NCBI GenBank assembly: GCA_963761975.1
Contig: CAVXIR010000002.1
Span: forward strand, 1,674,001 to 1,738,000
Source: JAMQPK01 sp963761975
GTDB taxonomy: Bacteria; Acidobacteriota; Vicinamibacteria; Vicinamibacterales; JAMQPK01
Direction: 5' to 3'
DNA length: 64,000 nucleotides
In this document: positions 25,748 to 35,795 of the stretch, one piece after another
How positions within the stretch are numbered: position 1 is the first letter of the stretch
Layout of the letters: each line of letters begins with the position of its first letter
Translations under genes and position numbers: made by a program
Notes under the pieces: generated by a model
Told to the model about the DNA's origin: nothing
Database searches by the model: none
Seen by the model: only the letters and a program-made list of their open reading frames with translations

Positions 25748-26557
25748 ATGCGTGAGGTGGGCCAGCGGCGTTGGCGAATGACGCAGGTACCCGCAATCGT
25801 GATCGCTGCCCTTGTCACGATCGCCGCCTGGCTCTACACGATCAACAGCGCGCGCGCCATGTCCGCGGCGATGCCCATGCCGGGCGGATGGGCGATGTCG
25901 ATGGCCTGGATGAAAATGGGCCATCAGTCGGGCTTTGAACATGCCGCGATGTTCCTGGTGATGTGGGCCGTCATGATGGTCGCCATGATGCTGCCGTCGG
26001 TGTTGCCGGCCGTGCTTCTCCACAGGGGGCTTCTTGCGGCACGTGCGGGCCGCGGCGATGACGCGGGAGGCTCGCAGCTCCTTCTGCTGGCTGGATATTT
26101 CACGGTGTGGGTGGTCTTCGGCGCAGTTGCCTACGCGATCGGCATGACGATCGCATGGATGGCCATGCGTTCGATCGACGTGAGCGTGGCCGTGCCTGCG
26201 GCAACCGGTCTCGCGCTCGCGGCGGCCGGGATCTATCAGCTTACCGGCTGGAAGCAAATCTGCCTGCGCCACTGCCGATCGCCCCTGGAATTCTTTGCCC
26301 AGCATCAGATTCGCAGTGCGTCAGACTCGTGGCGATTCGGGCTCCATCATGGCGCGTATTGTGCGGCCTGCTGCTGGGGATTGATGGTGATTCAGCTGGT
26401 CCTTGGCGTGATGAGCGTTCCTTTGATGGCGCTCGTCGCGCTTGTCATCCTGCTCGAGAAACAGTGGCGTCACGGCGAAGCGCTCGCCCGGCTTGTGGGA
26501 ACAGCCACGCTTGCCGGCGGAATAATTCTGATGCTTCGCGCTACAATTCGCCCGTGA
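25748..26557 (+). CDS. DUF2182 membrane protein, probable metal-binding
   Basis: 269 residues with about six transmembrane helices. The N-terminal part is Met-rich (MSAAMPMPGGWAMSMAWMKMG), followed by the family core FLVMWAVMMVAMMLPS, and the C-terminal part holds KQICLRHCRSPLEFF and HHGAYCAACCWGLM. DUF2182 proteins are predicted metal-binding membrane proteins; the Met and Cys motifs here suggest copper or a similar ion, which is inference. The stop overlaps the start of the DUF1326 gene in GTGA, so they are translationally coupled. An alternative start is the Met at 25778. Confidence 0.85.
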   Translation: MREVGQRRWRMTQVPAIVIAALVTIAAWLYTINSARAMSAAMPMPGGWAMSMAWMKMGHQSGFEHAAMFLVMWAVMMVAMMLPSVLPAVLLHRGLLAARAGRGDDAGGSQLLLLAGYFTVWVVFGAVAYAIGMTIAWMAMRSIDVSVAVPAATGLALAAAGIYQLTGWKQICLRHCRSPLEFFAQHQIRSASDSWRFGLHHGAYCAACCWGLMVIQLVLGVMSVPLMALVALVILLEKQWRHGEALARLVGTATLAGGIILMLRATIRP

Positions 26558-27174
26558 CGAGCACGCATTGGAGGATCAGTGCCGACGAAGTCGGCACCTG
26601 CAATTGCGCCTGGGGCTGCCCGTGTCAATTCAATGCGCTGCCGACCCACGGCAGGTGCGAAGCGCTGGTCGCGGTGCGCATCCGCGAAGGACACTATGGC
26701 GCGACGCGGTTAGACGGGGTGATCTTTGCGTCGGCGTACTGGTGGCCGGGTCCGATTCACGAAGGGAATGGGATCTCGCAGATCGCCATTGACGATCGGG
26801 CCACGGCGGATCAGCGCCACGCCCTGCTCGCGATCACGAGCGGCAAAGAGGGGGGCACGATGTTCGAGATTTTCGCCGCCGTCACGGCAACCTTCCTCGA
26901 ACCCATCTACGCGCCCATTCATTTTGAGAGCGATCAAGAGCGCCGGATCGCCAGACTCGACGTGCCGGGTCTCGGCGAGTTTCGCGCCGTCCCAATCAGG
27001 AATCCCGTGACCGGCGAGGAACATCGGGCGCGCATCGATCTTCCGAAGGGCTTCGAGTACAAACTGGCCGAGATGGCCAACTGTGTCGAGCACCGGGCAA
27101 AGCTCGGCGACAAGGTAATCTCCAACACGAATTGCTACGCGCAGTTTTGCTCGGTCGACTGGACCAATGCCTGA
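26554..27174 (+). CDS. DUF1326 domain protein
   Basis: 206 residues from the GTG at 26554, which overlaps the upstream stop; a longer open frame upstream lies over DUF2182 in another frame and is not genuine. The motif CNCAWGCPCQFNALPTHGRC near residue 15 carries four Cys, the hallmark of DUF1326, and a further CYAQFC lies near the end. DUF1326 and DUF2182 genes are commonly paired, suggesting a joint role, perhaps metal binding. Its stop overlaps the start of glcE by eight bases, making an unbroken transcription unit with glcF. Confidence 0.85.
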   Translation: MTSTHWRISADEVGTCNCAWGCPCQFNALPTHGRCEALVAVRIREGHYGATRLDGVIFASAYWWPGPIHEGNGISQIAIDDRATADQRHALLAITSGKEGGTMFEIFAAVTATFLEPIYAPIHFESDQERRIARLDVPGLGEFRAVPIRNPVTGEEHRARIDLPKGFEYKLAEMANCVEHRAKLGDKVISNTNCYAQFCSVDWTNA

Positions 27175-28429
27175 GACTCTCGTCTACCAAACGGCGGCTT
27201 CACTCGTCGGAGACGGCGGTGTTCGTGTGGGGACCCCGGCGGACGCCGTCGAAGGCGTGGTCCCGGGACTTGTCGTTGAACCGGCGTCGGTCGACGCCGT
27301 TGGAGGCCTTCTCGCCTGGGCAACGCGCGAGAAGTTGTCGGTGCTGCCGCGTGGATCGGGCACCAAGCTCGGCTGGGGTCCCGCACCTCGGACGATCGAC
27401 GTGCTCATCTCGACCTCGCGCCTCAACGAGATCGTCGCGCATCGCCACGGCGATCTCACGGCCACCATTCAAGCCGGCGCCGCGCTCGGCGACGTGAATC
27501 GTGCGCTCGCCCGGCACCGGCAATGGATCCCGCTCGATCCGCCGTCCGCCGATCGCGCGACGATCGGCGGCCTGGTCGCGACCAACGACAGCGGCCCGCG
27601 GCGTCACCGGTACGGCGCGCCGCGCGATCTGATCATCGGCGTCGAATTTGTCAGAGCCGATGGCCGGCTGGCGAAAGGCGGCGGGATCGTCGTGAAGAAC
27701 GTCGCCGGTTACGATCTGCCTCGCCTCCTGACGGGATCATTCGGCACCCTCGGTGTCATCGTCTCGGCCACCTTCAAGTTGTATCCGTTGACCGCGGCGT
27801 CAGGCACGCTCGTCATCGATCTGTCGAGCCCGGCGGACCTCGCGGCGCTGACGGGGAGGCTGTTGTCGAGCCATTTGACGCCGACAGCGCTCGAGTTTGC
27901 GACGCATCCGCTCAGGTTGATTGTCCGGTTCGAATCGATCGAAGCCTCGGTCCAGCAGCAGTCCGAAACGGCGTCACGGATCATCATCGGGGCCGGCTTC
28001 GCCGCTCGTACGCTTCCTGGACCCGAAGAGGACCAATACTGGTTGGACCACGGGACGTTCGCCGAGGACGATCGACGTGTGCTGTTGAAGGTGAGTGTGG
28101 TGCCGACGGAGCTCGCGCCCACTCTGACCATCATCGAGCGGCTCGCAGGCAGACGCGGCTACCGCGCGGCGGGGCGTGCGGGTGCCGGCGTGTTTCAGCT
28201 CTGCATCACCGAGGACGTTCAGGTGCAGAAACGGGTCATCGACGGCCTGCGCGAGGCGCTGCCGCTCGGGCGGGGCAGTGCAGTCGTCGTGAAGAGTTCT
28301 CCCGAGCTGCGCACGCACATCGATATGTGGGGACCACTGGGAGACGGCCTGACGCTGATGAAGTCGGTCAAACAGCAGTTCGATCCGGTGGGAGTCCTGA
28401 GCCCCGGGAGGGGACCGGGGGGGCTTTGA
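27167..28429 (+). CDS. glcE: Glycolate oxidase FAD-binding subunit GlcE
   Basis: 420 residues. The FAD-binding PCMH fold is seen in LSVLPRGSGTKLGWGPAP, LDPPSADRATIGGLVATNDS, GPRRHRYGAPRDLIIGVEF and VVKNVAGYDLPRLLTGSFGT. The C-terminal domain ends DPVGVLSPGRGPGGL, as in GlcE. It forms part of the glycolate oxidase complex with GlcD and GlcF. It is coupled to the DUF1326 gene. Convergent with glcD, from which it is separated by an inverted-repeat region. Confidence 0.92.
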   Translation: MPETLVYQTAASLVGDGGVRVGTPADAVEGVVPGLVVEPASVDAVGGLLAWATREKLSVLPRGSGTKLGWGPAPRTIDVLISTSRLNEIVAHRHGDLTATIQAGAALGDVNRALARHRQWIPLDPPSADRATIGGLVATNDSGPRRHRYGAPRDLIIGVEFVRADGRLAKGGGIVVKNVAGYDLPRLLTGSFGTLGVIVSATFKLYPLTAASGTLVIDLSSPADLAALTGRLLSSHLTPTALEFATHPLRLIVRFESIEASVQQQSETASRIIIGAGFAARTLPGPEEDQYWLDHGTFAEDDRRVLLKVSVVPTELAPTLTIIERLAGRRGYRAAGRAGAGVFQLCITEDVQVQKRVIDGLREALPLGRGSAVVVKSSPELRTHIDMWGPLGDGLTLMKSVKQQFDPVGVLSPGRGPGGL

Positions 28430-28436
28430 ACTGACG

Positions 28437-28545
28437 CACCATTGGGTGATTGGTAGATTGGAAGATTGGTAGATTGATTTTCTGATTTGAATCTTCCAAT
28501 CAATCTATGAGTCCTTCAATCTACCAATCTTCCAATTCACATTCG
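28437..28545. repeat. Inverted ATTGGTAGATTGG words between convergent genes
   Basis: Copies of ATTGGTAGATTGGAAG (28441-28475) are followed by the inverse CTTCCAATCAATCT and CAATCTACCAATCTTCC words (28490-28540). The structure can end transcription from both glcE and glcD. Confidence 0.85.
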
Positions 28546-29989
28546 CTCGGCCAACCCTGCTCTCTCAGCAGGATGCTGACGATACGGCCCAGGCACCTCG
28601 CCGCACAGACGAGGCGTTGGAAATACCTTCCCCGGATTGCAGATGCTCGCCGGATCGAACGCACAGCGCAACATTTGCATCGTGTCGAGGTCGGTCTCCG
28701 AAAACATCTTCGGCATCGACGCTGACTTGTCGGCGCCGACGCCATGTTCGCCGGTGATCGAGCCGCCCGCTTCGATGCAATACATCAGGATTTCGGACGC
28801 CACTTTCTCGGCCAGCTCGCCCTGGCCGGGAATCTGCTCGTCATAGCAAATCAGCGGGTGCAGGTTGCCGTCGCCCGCATGAAACACATTGCCAATCCTC
28901 AATCCCGAGCGCTCCTCCAGCGCGCGGATCCGGCCGAGCACTTCGGGCAGCTTGGTGCGCGGAATCACGCCGTCCTGCACGTAGTAGTTCGGCGACACGC
29001 GGCCCATGGCGGCAAACGCGGCTTTGCGTCCTTTCCAGATACGCGCGCGCTCTTCGTTGTTGCGGGCGATCTGTATTTCGGTGCCGCCGGTCTGCCGGCA
29101 GATCGCTTCGACCATCTGAAACAGCCCTTCGACCTCGGACTGCGCGCCGTCGAGCTCGACGATGAGGACCGCTTCGGCTTTCGGAAAATTTGGATGAACA
29201 GCCGCTTCGGCGGCTTCAATCGTCAGCTTATCCATCATCTCGACCGCGGCAGGAATAATCCCGGCCGAGATGATCTCCGACACCGCGACACCGGCAGCTT
29301 CGGTCGACTCGAACGCAGCCAGAATCGTCTTGACGGATTCAGGAACACGAACGATACGTAAGGTTACTTTTGTGACCACCGCCAGCGTTCCCTCGGATCC
29401 GACGAGCGCACCAACGAGATCGAGACCGGGGGAGTCGAGGGCCGCGCCGCCGAGATGCACCATCTCGCCGTTGGGCAGCACCGCTTCGAGGCCGAGCACG
29501 TGATGCACCGTGAACCCGTACTTCAGGCAATGCGCGCCGCCGGAATTTTCCGCGACGTTTCCGCCGATCGAGCAAATCTGCTGGCTCGAGGGATCGGGTG
29601 CGTAGTAATACCCACTCGCGGCGACGCGGCGCGTTACGTCGAGATTGATCACCCCCGGCTCGACGGTGATGCGCTGGTTCGGAATGTCCACATCGATGAT
29701 GCGGTTCAATCGAGACAGGCCGATCAGGACGGCATCGGGCCTCGGCAGTGCGCCGCCCGAGAGGCCCGTCCCATGTCCGCGTGCGATGAACGGCACCTTG
29801 TGTGTATGGCAGAGACGAACGATCTCCTGAACCTCATCCGCCGGTACTCGGCAGCACGACGCATCCCGGTTTGGCTTTCAGGCGCGCGAGGCCGTCTGAT
29901 TCGTACGTCAGCAGCTCGTCCGCGTCTCGGAGAATGCCGCCTGGCCCGACGATGTGCTCGAGCGCCTGCGTGAAGTCAATGGTCAGCAT
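28537..29989 (-). CDS. glcD: Glycolate oxidase subunit GlcD, one frameshift
   Basis: The ATG at 29989 opens LTIDFTQALEHIVGPGGILR and reads to VVLPST near 29845; then the frame shifts, and from DEVQEIVRLCHTHKVPF on the next frame continues to the stop at 28537. One extra base in CCGCCGG (plus, 29838-29844) explains it. The total is 1453 bases, or 484 codons plus one, the usual GlcD length. The FAD-binding PCMH domain (IARGHGTGLSGGALP, SIGGNVAENSGGAHC) and the C-terminal domain with HAGDGNLHPLICYD and GEHGVGADK are all present. It oxidises glycolate (or D-lactate) to the keto acid. I read the shift as a sequencing error or recent mutation. Confidence 0.85.
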
Positions 29990-30050
29990 GATCAGCCGAC
30001 CAGAATCGTAGCATGGCGTGCGCAACTACGGCGGATCCGACAAAAGAGCG

Positions 30051-30764
30051 CTAACGTTTGAGTTCGGCGAGCCGGCGCTCGGCTTCCCGGAGCGCCTGCT
30101 CTGCCTTCTCGATTTCGCGCTCCCGTTTTTCTCGTTCTTTGCGCGCTTTGAGACCGTCCTGGCGTGCTCGCCGCTCTGCTTCCTTTCTGATCTGCTCGGC
30201 CTGTTTTTGCGCCAGCTGCCACCGCTTGATCTCTGCGGCTGACGGCTTGGGCTGACGCGCCGCAGGCGTCTTCTCCAGTTCCATTGGCCGCGGCTTGATG
30301 CCCGTGAGCAGACTGAATCCCGCCGCCGGTGGTTCGCGCGTCATCCGACCCGGCGGCTCGTCGGTCGGCAATGCTGCCAGCGTGCGCCGTAACGAATCGC
30401 GCGTCGCATCGGTCACATGGACGCCATTTTTTTCTGCTGTCGCAACCAGCTGGGCGAAGGCTTTTTCCAGCGTCGTCTTGTGAAGCTCGTCCGCCTTGCG
30501 TGTGTCGGCGTCGCGTCCCGCCAAAGCCGATCGATGGGCCGCACGCAATTTTTCCGATGCGTCGACGAGCGCCTTGTACGTCGATGCCTGGTTCCAATAC
30601 AACTGATTGATCAGCCACATCGGCAGCGACGGCTTGACGAGCGAGGTGATGGCCGCTTTCTCGCTTCCGCTCAGCGTTTTGGCGAGAGCGTTGCGCGCTT
30701 TTGTGAACTCGTCGAGCGGGAGTTTGTAGAGGTCGTCGATTTGCGACTGCAGGTGCGTCTTCAT
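30051..30764 (-). CDS. Hypothetical coiled-coil protein
   Basis: 237 residues from the ATG at 30764; the open frame reaches further upstream but overlaps the antiporter gene. Largely helical, with a Lys/Glu/Arg-rich coiled coil at the C-terminus (QKQAEQIRKEAERRARQDG, then REIEKAEQALREAERRLAEL). The N-terminal half begins LQSQIDDLYKLPLDEFTKAR and has WLINQLYWNQ, a pattern shared by a conserved hypothetical group in soil bacteria. It is four bases downstream of the antiporter gene on the same strand, so they are coupled. Confidence 0.7.
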   Translation of the reverse strand: MKTHLQSQIDDLYKLPLDEFTKARNALAKTLSGSEKAAITSLVKPSLPMWLINQLYWNQASTYKALVDASEKLRAAHRSALAGRDADTRKADELHKTTLEKAFAQLVATAEKNGVHVTDATRDSLRRTLAALPTDEPPGRMTREPPAAGFSLLTGIKPRPMELEKTPAARQPKPSAAEIKRWQLAQKQAEQIRKEAERRARQDGLKARKEREKREREIEKAEQALREAERRLAELKR

Positions 30765-30768
30765 CGTG

Positions 30769-32523
30769 TCACGCGTTCGACGGAGCGTCAGCCGTCTCTT
30801 TTCCGAAGAGCTCGCGATGGGCGCGATCGCGCTCACGGTCGATCTGTTCCGCCGTGGCCCCAAGCCGGTGGAGAATGCTTTCCGTCAGCGAGAGTGCGAC
30901 CTCGCCTTCGCCCGTGAAGACCTGATCGGCGCCGGCATTGACGAGGTCCGGCAGGTCGCGCAGATACTGCGCGCGCGCCAGCACGTGAATGCCCGGATTC
31001 ATCTCGCGTGCCATGCGAATCACTTCGGCTGCGCTGCCCATGCCGGCTGAAGTGAGAATCAGCGTATCGGCGTTGGCGGCACCTGCCGCTTCGAGCGTAT
31101 CGCGCTGTGTGACATCACCGTAGACGGCATCAACCCCCATTTGTCGGATCTGCCGCACTGTTTCCATATTCAGCTCGATGACCGTCGGTTCGATGCCGTT
31201 GGTTCGAAGAAGGCGCACAACGGTGCGGCCGGTCGGACCATATCCTAGAACGATGGCACGCCGGCGTCGATCGGTTGATCGTGCCGGCCGATCGGCGACC
31301 TCATCGCTGTCGACCAGCGTAGGATCCAGCAGTTTCTTGAGGCCGGGACGCGTCGCCGCCCATTTCTCAACACGAGGCACGAGTCGATAGAGGACCGGGT
31401 TCAGCACGATCGAGACAATCGACACCGCCACCAGCGTGTTGGTCGCCTCAGGTGGCAAAATGCCGAGGTCTTTCCCGATGCTCGAGAGGATGAACGAGAA
31501 CTCGCCGATCTGCGCGAGGGCGACCGCGATGCCCAGCGCGACCCTGAAGGGATAGCCAAGCACTCGCACGACAACGAGCGCAATGAGCGGCTTGCCCAGC
31601 ATCACGACCGCCAGGGTGGCCAGGATCAGACCGGGCGCTTCCAACAGATAGGCCGGTGACAACAGCATGCCGACAGCGACGAAAAACAACACGGCGAACG
31701 CATCGCGCATCGGCAACGCTTCCGATGCGGCACGCAGGCTGTAGTCGGATCGGCCGACGACGAGCCCGGCGAGAAACGCGCCGAGCGCCATCGAGACCCC
31801 AAAGACCGCAGCCGATCCCACCGCAATGCCGAGCGCGAGCGTCAGCACGGTGAGGGTAAAGAGCTCGCGCGATCCGGTGTCCGCAATGTGATCGAGCACG
31901 TAGGGAATGACGCGCGTGCCGACGATGATCGTAAAACCGACGAGCGCAGCGACCTTCAATGCCGTGACGGCCAGCGCCCACGCGACGCCAGCCTCCGATC
32001 CGTCACCCGCAAACAGCACGGGCAGGAGCACCACGGCGAGGACCGTGAACAGATCTTCGATAACCAGCCAGCCGACCGCGATGTGTCCTGTGGGCGTATG
32101 CAGGTCGCGATGATCGGCGAGGACGCGGATGAGCACGACGGTGCTCGCCACCGCGAGCGCCATGCCGAACACGATTCCGGCCGGCCAGCTCCATCCGAAC
32201 CAGCGTGCGACGACCGCGCCGAGCAGCGTGGCGACCGCGCTTTGCGCGATGGCGCCGGGTACAGCGACGCGCCGCACGGCGAGCAGCTCGTCGATATGAA
32301 ACTGCAGGCCGACGCCGAACATCAGCAGGATGACGCCGACTTCTGCGAGCTGTTCGGCGATTTCGGCATTGGCGACGAATCCGGGCGTATGCGGACCCAC
32401 GAGCATGCCGGCCAGTAAATAGCCGACGATGGGTGAGAGCCCGGCGCGCTGTGTGAAATAGCCGAGGACGAGGGCGGCTGTGAAGCCGCCGGCCAGCGTG
32501 AGGATCAGATCGAGATCGTGCAC
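30769..32523 (-). CDS. CPA2-type cation:proton antiporter with TrkA-N domain (YbaL/KefB-like)
   Basis: 584 residues. About twelve transmembrane helices cover residues 1-395, with the ion-path motifs GYLLAGMLVGPHTPG, LLMFGVGLQF and VIEDLFTVLAVV. The soluble C-terminal part has a Rossmann RCK domain (IVLGYGPTGRTVVRLL, VIELNMETVRQIRQMG, YGDVTQRDTLEAAG) typical of TrkA-N. These proteins move K+ or Na+ against H+ across the inner membrane and are gated by nucleotides or glutathione-type ligands. It is co-transcribed with the coiled-coil gene downstream. Confidence 0.92.
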   Translation of the reverse strand: MHDLDLILTLAGGFTAALVLGYFTQRAGLSPIVGYLLAGMLVGPHTPGFVANAEIAEQLAEVGVILLMFGVGLQFHIDELLAVRRVAVPGAIAQSAVATLLGAVVARWFGWSWPAGIVFGMALAVASTVVLIRVLADHRDLHTPTGHIAVGWLVIEDLFTVLAVVLLPVLFAGDGSEAGVAWALAVTALKVAALVGFTIIVGTRVIPYVLDHIADTGSRELFTLTVLTLALGIAVGSAAVFGVSMALGAFLAGLVVGRSDYSLRAASEALPMRDAFAVLFFVAVGMLLSPAYLLEAPGLILATLAVVMLGKPLIALVVVRVLGYPFRVALGIAVALAQIGEFSFILSSIGKDLGILPPEATNTLVAVSIVSIVLNPVLYRLVPRVEKWAATRPGLKKLLDPTLVDSDEVADRPARSTDRRRRAIVLGYGPTGRTVVRLLRTNGIEPTVIELNMETVRQIRQMGVDAVYGDVTQRDTLEAAGAANADTLILTSAGMGSAAEVIRMAREMNPGIHVLARAQYLRDLPDLVNAGADQVFTGEGEVALSLTESILHRLGATAEQIDRERDRAHRELFGKETADAPSNA

Positions 32524-32614
32524 GTCTTTGGTCGCGGGGCCTCAACACCCGCTCCTCGCCGCTCGCTTGCGGGGCCCCATCGCCCCGCGCCGCTCGCGGC
32601 TCCTGCCGATTGGA

Positions 32615-33586
32615 CTACGCGACGTCGGGCTCGCGTGACGGGATGGGTGGGCGCTCTTCCTGTCTCAGGAGACGCTTGTACCACCAAGAGGTGAGGAGCG
32701 GCGTCAGAATGGCCGTGACGATCACCGAGGCAGCCACCTGCACCGTGGCAGCTTCGGCGACTGGCAGGTAGGAGTTGTCCGCCATCGCGACTGCCTTCGG
32801 AACGGCTGCCGAATTACCGGCCGTGCTGGATGCGGCCGCGCCGGCAATGCCGGTGCCGCCCAGCAGTTTGTCGGCCACGATGCAGACAAAACCGGTGACG
32901 ACCACGACCGTGACGCCCAGGATGACGCCGGGCACGCCGGCGGTCACCACCGACCGCAAGTTGATCGTCTGGCCCAGCGTGAACGCCATGAACGGCACGA
33001 TGATCGGCTCGTGCGATCCGAAAAACTCCTTGATGTCATCGTCGAGATTCCCAAGCACAGCTCCTGCGAGAATCGGCGCAATCACCGACAACATGGTGAG
33101 CCATGGAATGACCGCGAGCCCCGCGCCGACGAAGATCAGCATCGTGAGAAACGGCCCGGTTTCGATGCTCTGTGCCACGTAAGTACCGGAATCTTCCTTG
33201 TTGCCCATCACGCTGGTGAGCGCGAGGAACATGCCTCCGTTGGTATCGCTCATGGCGACCATCACCGCGAGTGTGCTCAGACCGAGCACACTGCCGTCGA
33301 AATAGTGCGCGACTGCAAGCGCGAACAGCGTAGCGGTGCCGACCTTGGCCACGAGAATGCCGCCGCCCCGTAGCAGCATGCGCGGGGCTGCACGAAATGT
33401 CATTTTCGTACCCACGGTAAAGAGATACATCCCCAGTACTGTGGGGTATCCGACTCCGGTCAATGCTTGAGTGAAGCCGCCAATTCTCAACAGGTCGGGA
33501 AAAAACGTGTTGAGCACCATGCCGAGGAACAGCGGCACGACCATCAGTCCGCCGGGTACGCGATTGACCGTTTTGAAAATTTTCAT
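32615..33586 (-). CDS. kdgT: 2-keto-3-deoxygluconate permease
   Basis: 323 residues with ten predicted helices. The sequence opens MKIFKTVNRVPGGLMVVPLF and continues GMVLNTFFPDLLRIGGF, both typical of the KdgT family, and includes MSDTNGGMFLAL and FGSHEPIIVPFMAFTLG. KdgT imports 2-keto-3-deoxygluconate from pectin or uronic-acid breakdown with protons. No kdgK or kdgA gene lies nearby, so the assignment rests on sequence alone. It is divergent from the GT39 gene. Confidence 0.9.
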   Translation of the reverse strand: MKIFKTVNRVPGGLMVVPLFLGMVLNTFFPDLLRIGGFTQALTGVGYPTVLGMYLFTVGTKMTFRAAPRMLLRGGGILVAKVGTATLFALAVAHYFDGSVLGLSTLAVMVAMSDTNGGMFLALTSVMGNKEDSGTYVAQSIETGPFLTMLIFVGAGLAVIPWLTMLSVIAPILAGAVLGNLDDDIKEFFGSHEPIIVPFMAFTLGQTINLRSVVTAGVPGVILGVTVVVVTGFVCIVADKLLGGTGIAGAAASSTAGNSAAVPKAVAMADNSYLPVAEAATVQVAASVIVTAILTPLLTSWWYKRLLRQEERPPIPSREPDVA

Positions 33587-33601
33587 GCGGCCCTATTCTA
33601 C

Positions 33602-35345
33602 TTGCGCAAACGCAAAGAGGAGCGTATAACAACGGGCCTTCTGGAAAATCGTCTAGCCAGTCCTCACCGTTGGCTGTCCTTCGCCAAATGGGCCGTTGTG
33701 TGCTGGATCGTCGTGTTCTGGAAACTCGGTGCACCAGCGCTGATGGATCCGGACGAAGCACACTACGCGCAGCTGACGCGCGAGATGCGGCATGCGGGCA
33801 ACTGGATGATTCCGTTGCTCGACGGCCTGCCGTACATCGACAAGCCGGTTCTGTTTCACTGGTTGCAGGGGCTCGCCATCGCCGTGCTCGGCGAAACGGA
33901 AACCGCGATGCGCCTGCCGAGCGCGATCGCGGCAATCGCATTGTTTTGGCTGACACGGTGGACTGGCGTGCAGCTGTTCGATGCGCGACTCGGCGTCCGC
34001 GCGTGGCTGATGCTGGCCACCATGCCCATGACCTTCCTTCTTGGCAGCATCGGCGTGTTCGACATGGTCTTTACGGCGTTTCTGTTCGGCGCCGTGGCGT
34101 TCTCGCTCGTGTCGGCGCTGAACGACCGCCCGCGCTTGCAGTACGTCTCGTATGTTCTGCTGAGCCTCGCGGTGATGACCAAAGGGCCGGTGGCGCTCGT
34201 GCTGGCTGGCGTCTTTTTTCTGGTCGGGCTGGCGTGTGGTCAAGCGTCCCGCACGGCGTTGCTGTCGCTGCGCTGGATCACCGGCGCCGTGATTGCCGTC
34301 GTGCTGTCTCTGCCGTGGTTTGTGTGGATGTACTACGCACTTGGCTGGCACTTCGTTCATCAGTACGCGCTTGCCGGCAACCTTTACTACATCACGCAGC
34401 CGGTGTCGTTCTCCAATCGAGCCGTCAATCACACCCTCTATGTGCTGACATTCGTCGCAGGCTTCTTTCCATGGAGCATTGTCGTGCTCGGCGGTGCCGT
34501 CGACACGGTCCGTCGCTGGCGCGCAAGAGTAGAGATCGCGCCGCAAGAGATTCTCTTGTGGGCGTGGGTCGCCGTGGTGTTTCTCCTGTTCAGCCTCGCG
34601 CGCTTCAAAGTCGATCGCTACGTCTATCCCGCCGCGCCGGCGTGTTGTCTGCTCGCCGCGAGAGCATGGTTGACCGTCAGCATCGTGAGGCCCGATCTTG
34701 CCGTCGCTCGAGACAATATCTTTGCACGCTGGTCTGTCGCGGTACTCGGGGTGGTACTCGTCATCTTGGGCACAGTTGCGGGCGTACTCGGCGTTCGACC
34801 TGGGTCTGGAGCTCCCACCCGCGACTCTCGTGATACCTCTGAGTCTCGCAGCAGGAGGAGCCGCTCTGACGGTGACGATCTTCTGGAAGTGGGCGGTCAC
34901 ACCGAGCCTGTTTGGCTCTCTTGTCGTCACCTTGCTCGTGATCTACGCGTGCGTGGCAGCGATCGGTCTGCCGGTACTGGAAAGCACCCGTCCCACCGCG
35001 GCAGTGGCCGAAGTGTTGCGGCCGAAGCTTGCCGCAAACGAGCACGTGGGACTGTATCGCCTCGAGAAATGGCGGTTCAGTCTCCGGTACTACCTCGAGC
35101 GTCCCGTTAACCGCCTGCAAAGTTCGGGAGAGGTCAGAGAATTCCTGAATACAAGAGGTGGCTATGTCCTGATGTCCGACGAGGATTTCACAAGGTTGCG
35201 CAAAGATGGCGTCAACCTTCGGGCGGTGGCTGAACGGCCTGCCGTGACGGGCACCACCGGGAAGGGCTTGCGCCGCCAGAAGTGGGGCGCCCTGGTCGTG
35301 GCGACGTCGGACGACACACCGCGTACCCTGGAAAAGTCCCGGTGA
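33602..35345 (+). CDS. Glycosyltransferase family 39 (ArnT/PMT-like), one frameshift
   Basis: The first frame has the luminal motif APALMDPDEAHYAQLTREM with Asp and Glu, PYIDKPVLFHWLQG and about nine transmembrane helices. Near 34779-34783 (GCGGGCG) one extra base moves the frame; the rest continues AYSAFDLGLELPPATLVIP, with more helices and a C-terminal soluble domain ending TPRTLEKSR. The total length is 1744 bases, 581 codons plus one. GT39 enzymes transfer sugars from polyprenyl donors to proteins or lipid A in the periplasm. The start is uncertain: no ATG or GTG lies near the ribosome-binding site at 33616, and TTG at 33602 is the best upstream start in frame. Confidence 0.75.
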
Positions 35346-35375
35346 CGTGCACACCCATGGGGCGTACTATAAGGT

Positions 35376-35794
35376 ATGGAAAAGCGGACACTCTTGAGAG
35401 GCCGACGTGAAGGCCGGCACTACGGTGCGGCGTTCTTGGTTTGGGCGTTGGTCTTCTGCGTAGCCGGGCTTGCCGCCGAGCGCGAGTGGCAGAATGGCAC
35501 CTGGCGCGAATACAACGTCGAGCGCCCGAGAGTGTTGTTCAATACGCAGACCCGCGATCCGAACAGCAACCTGCCTCACGCCACACCTGCTCGCGAGATC
35601 CGCACGTTCGTCATCGAAACCGGACCCAACGGCTGGAGCTGCGTCAGGATGCGACCGTCGATACACCGCGCATCGACATCCTCCTGGGACAGCCCGTGCT
35701 CGTGGCCATCGAGAAGAAGACGGTTTACGTGAAGGACGGCGAGGGCAAAGAGCACAAGCTGAGCCTGCGAAAGCAGACGGAACTGAAGCCCTAG
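35376..35794 (+). CDS. Hypothetical exported protein, one frameshift
   Basis: The first frame has an N-terminal hydrophobic segment (FLVWALVFCVAGLAA), then EWQNGTWREYNVERPRVLF and PAREIRTFVIET. The frame then changes near 35623-35635 and continues TQRLELRQDATVDTPRIDIL and VLVAIEKKTVYVKDGEGKEHKL to the stop at 35794. One missing base, or two extra, accounts for it. The restored protein would be about 139 residues, an anchor plus a small beta-rich domain. Function unknown. Confidence 0.6.
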
Positions 35795-35795
35795 A

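Noticed and set aside
33653..34930. Minus-strand frame of 425 codons across the GT39 gene
   Set aside because: Antisense shadow, rich in Arg/His/Gln, no family features.
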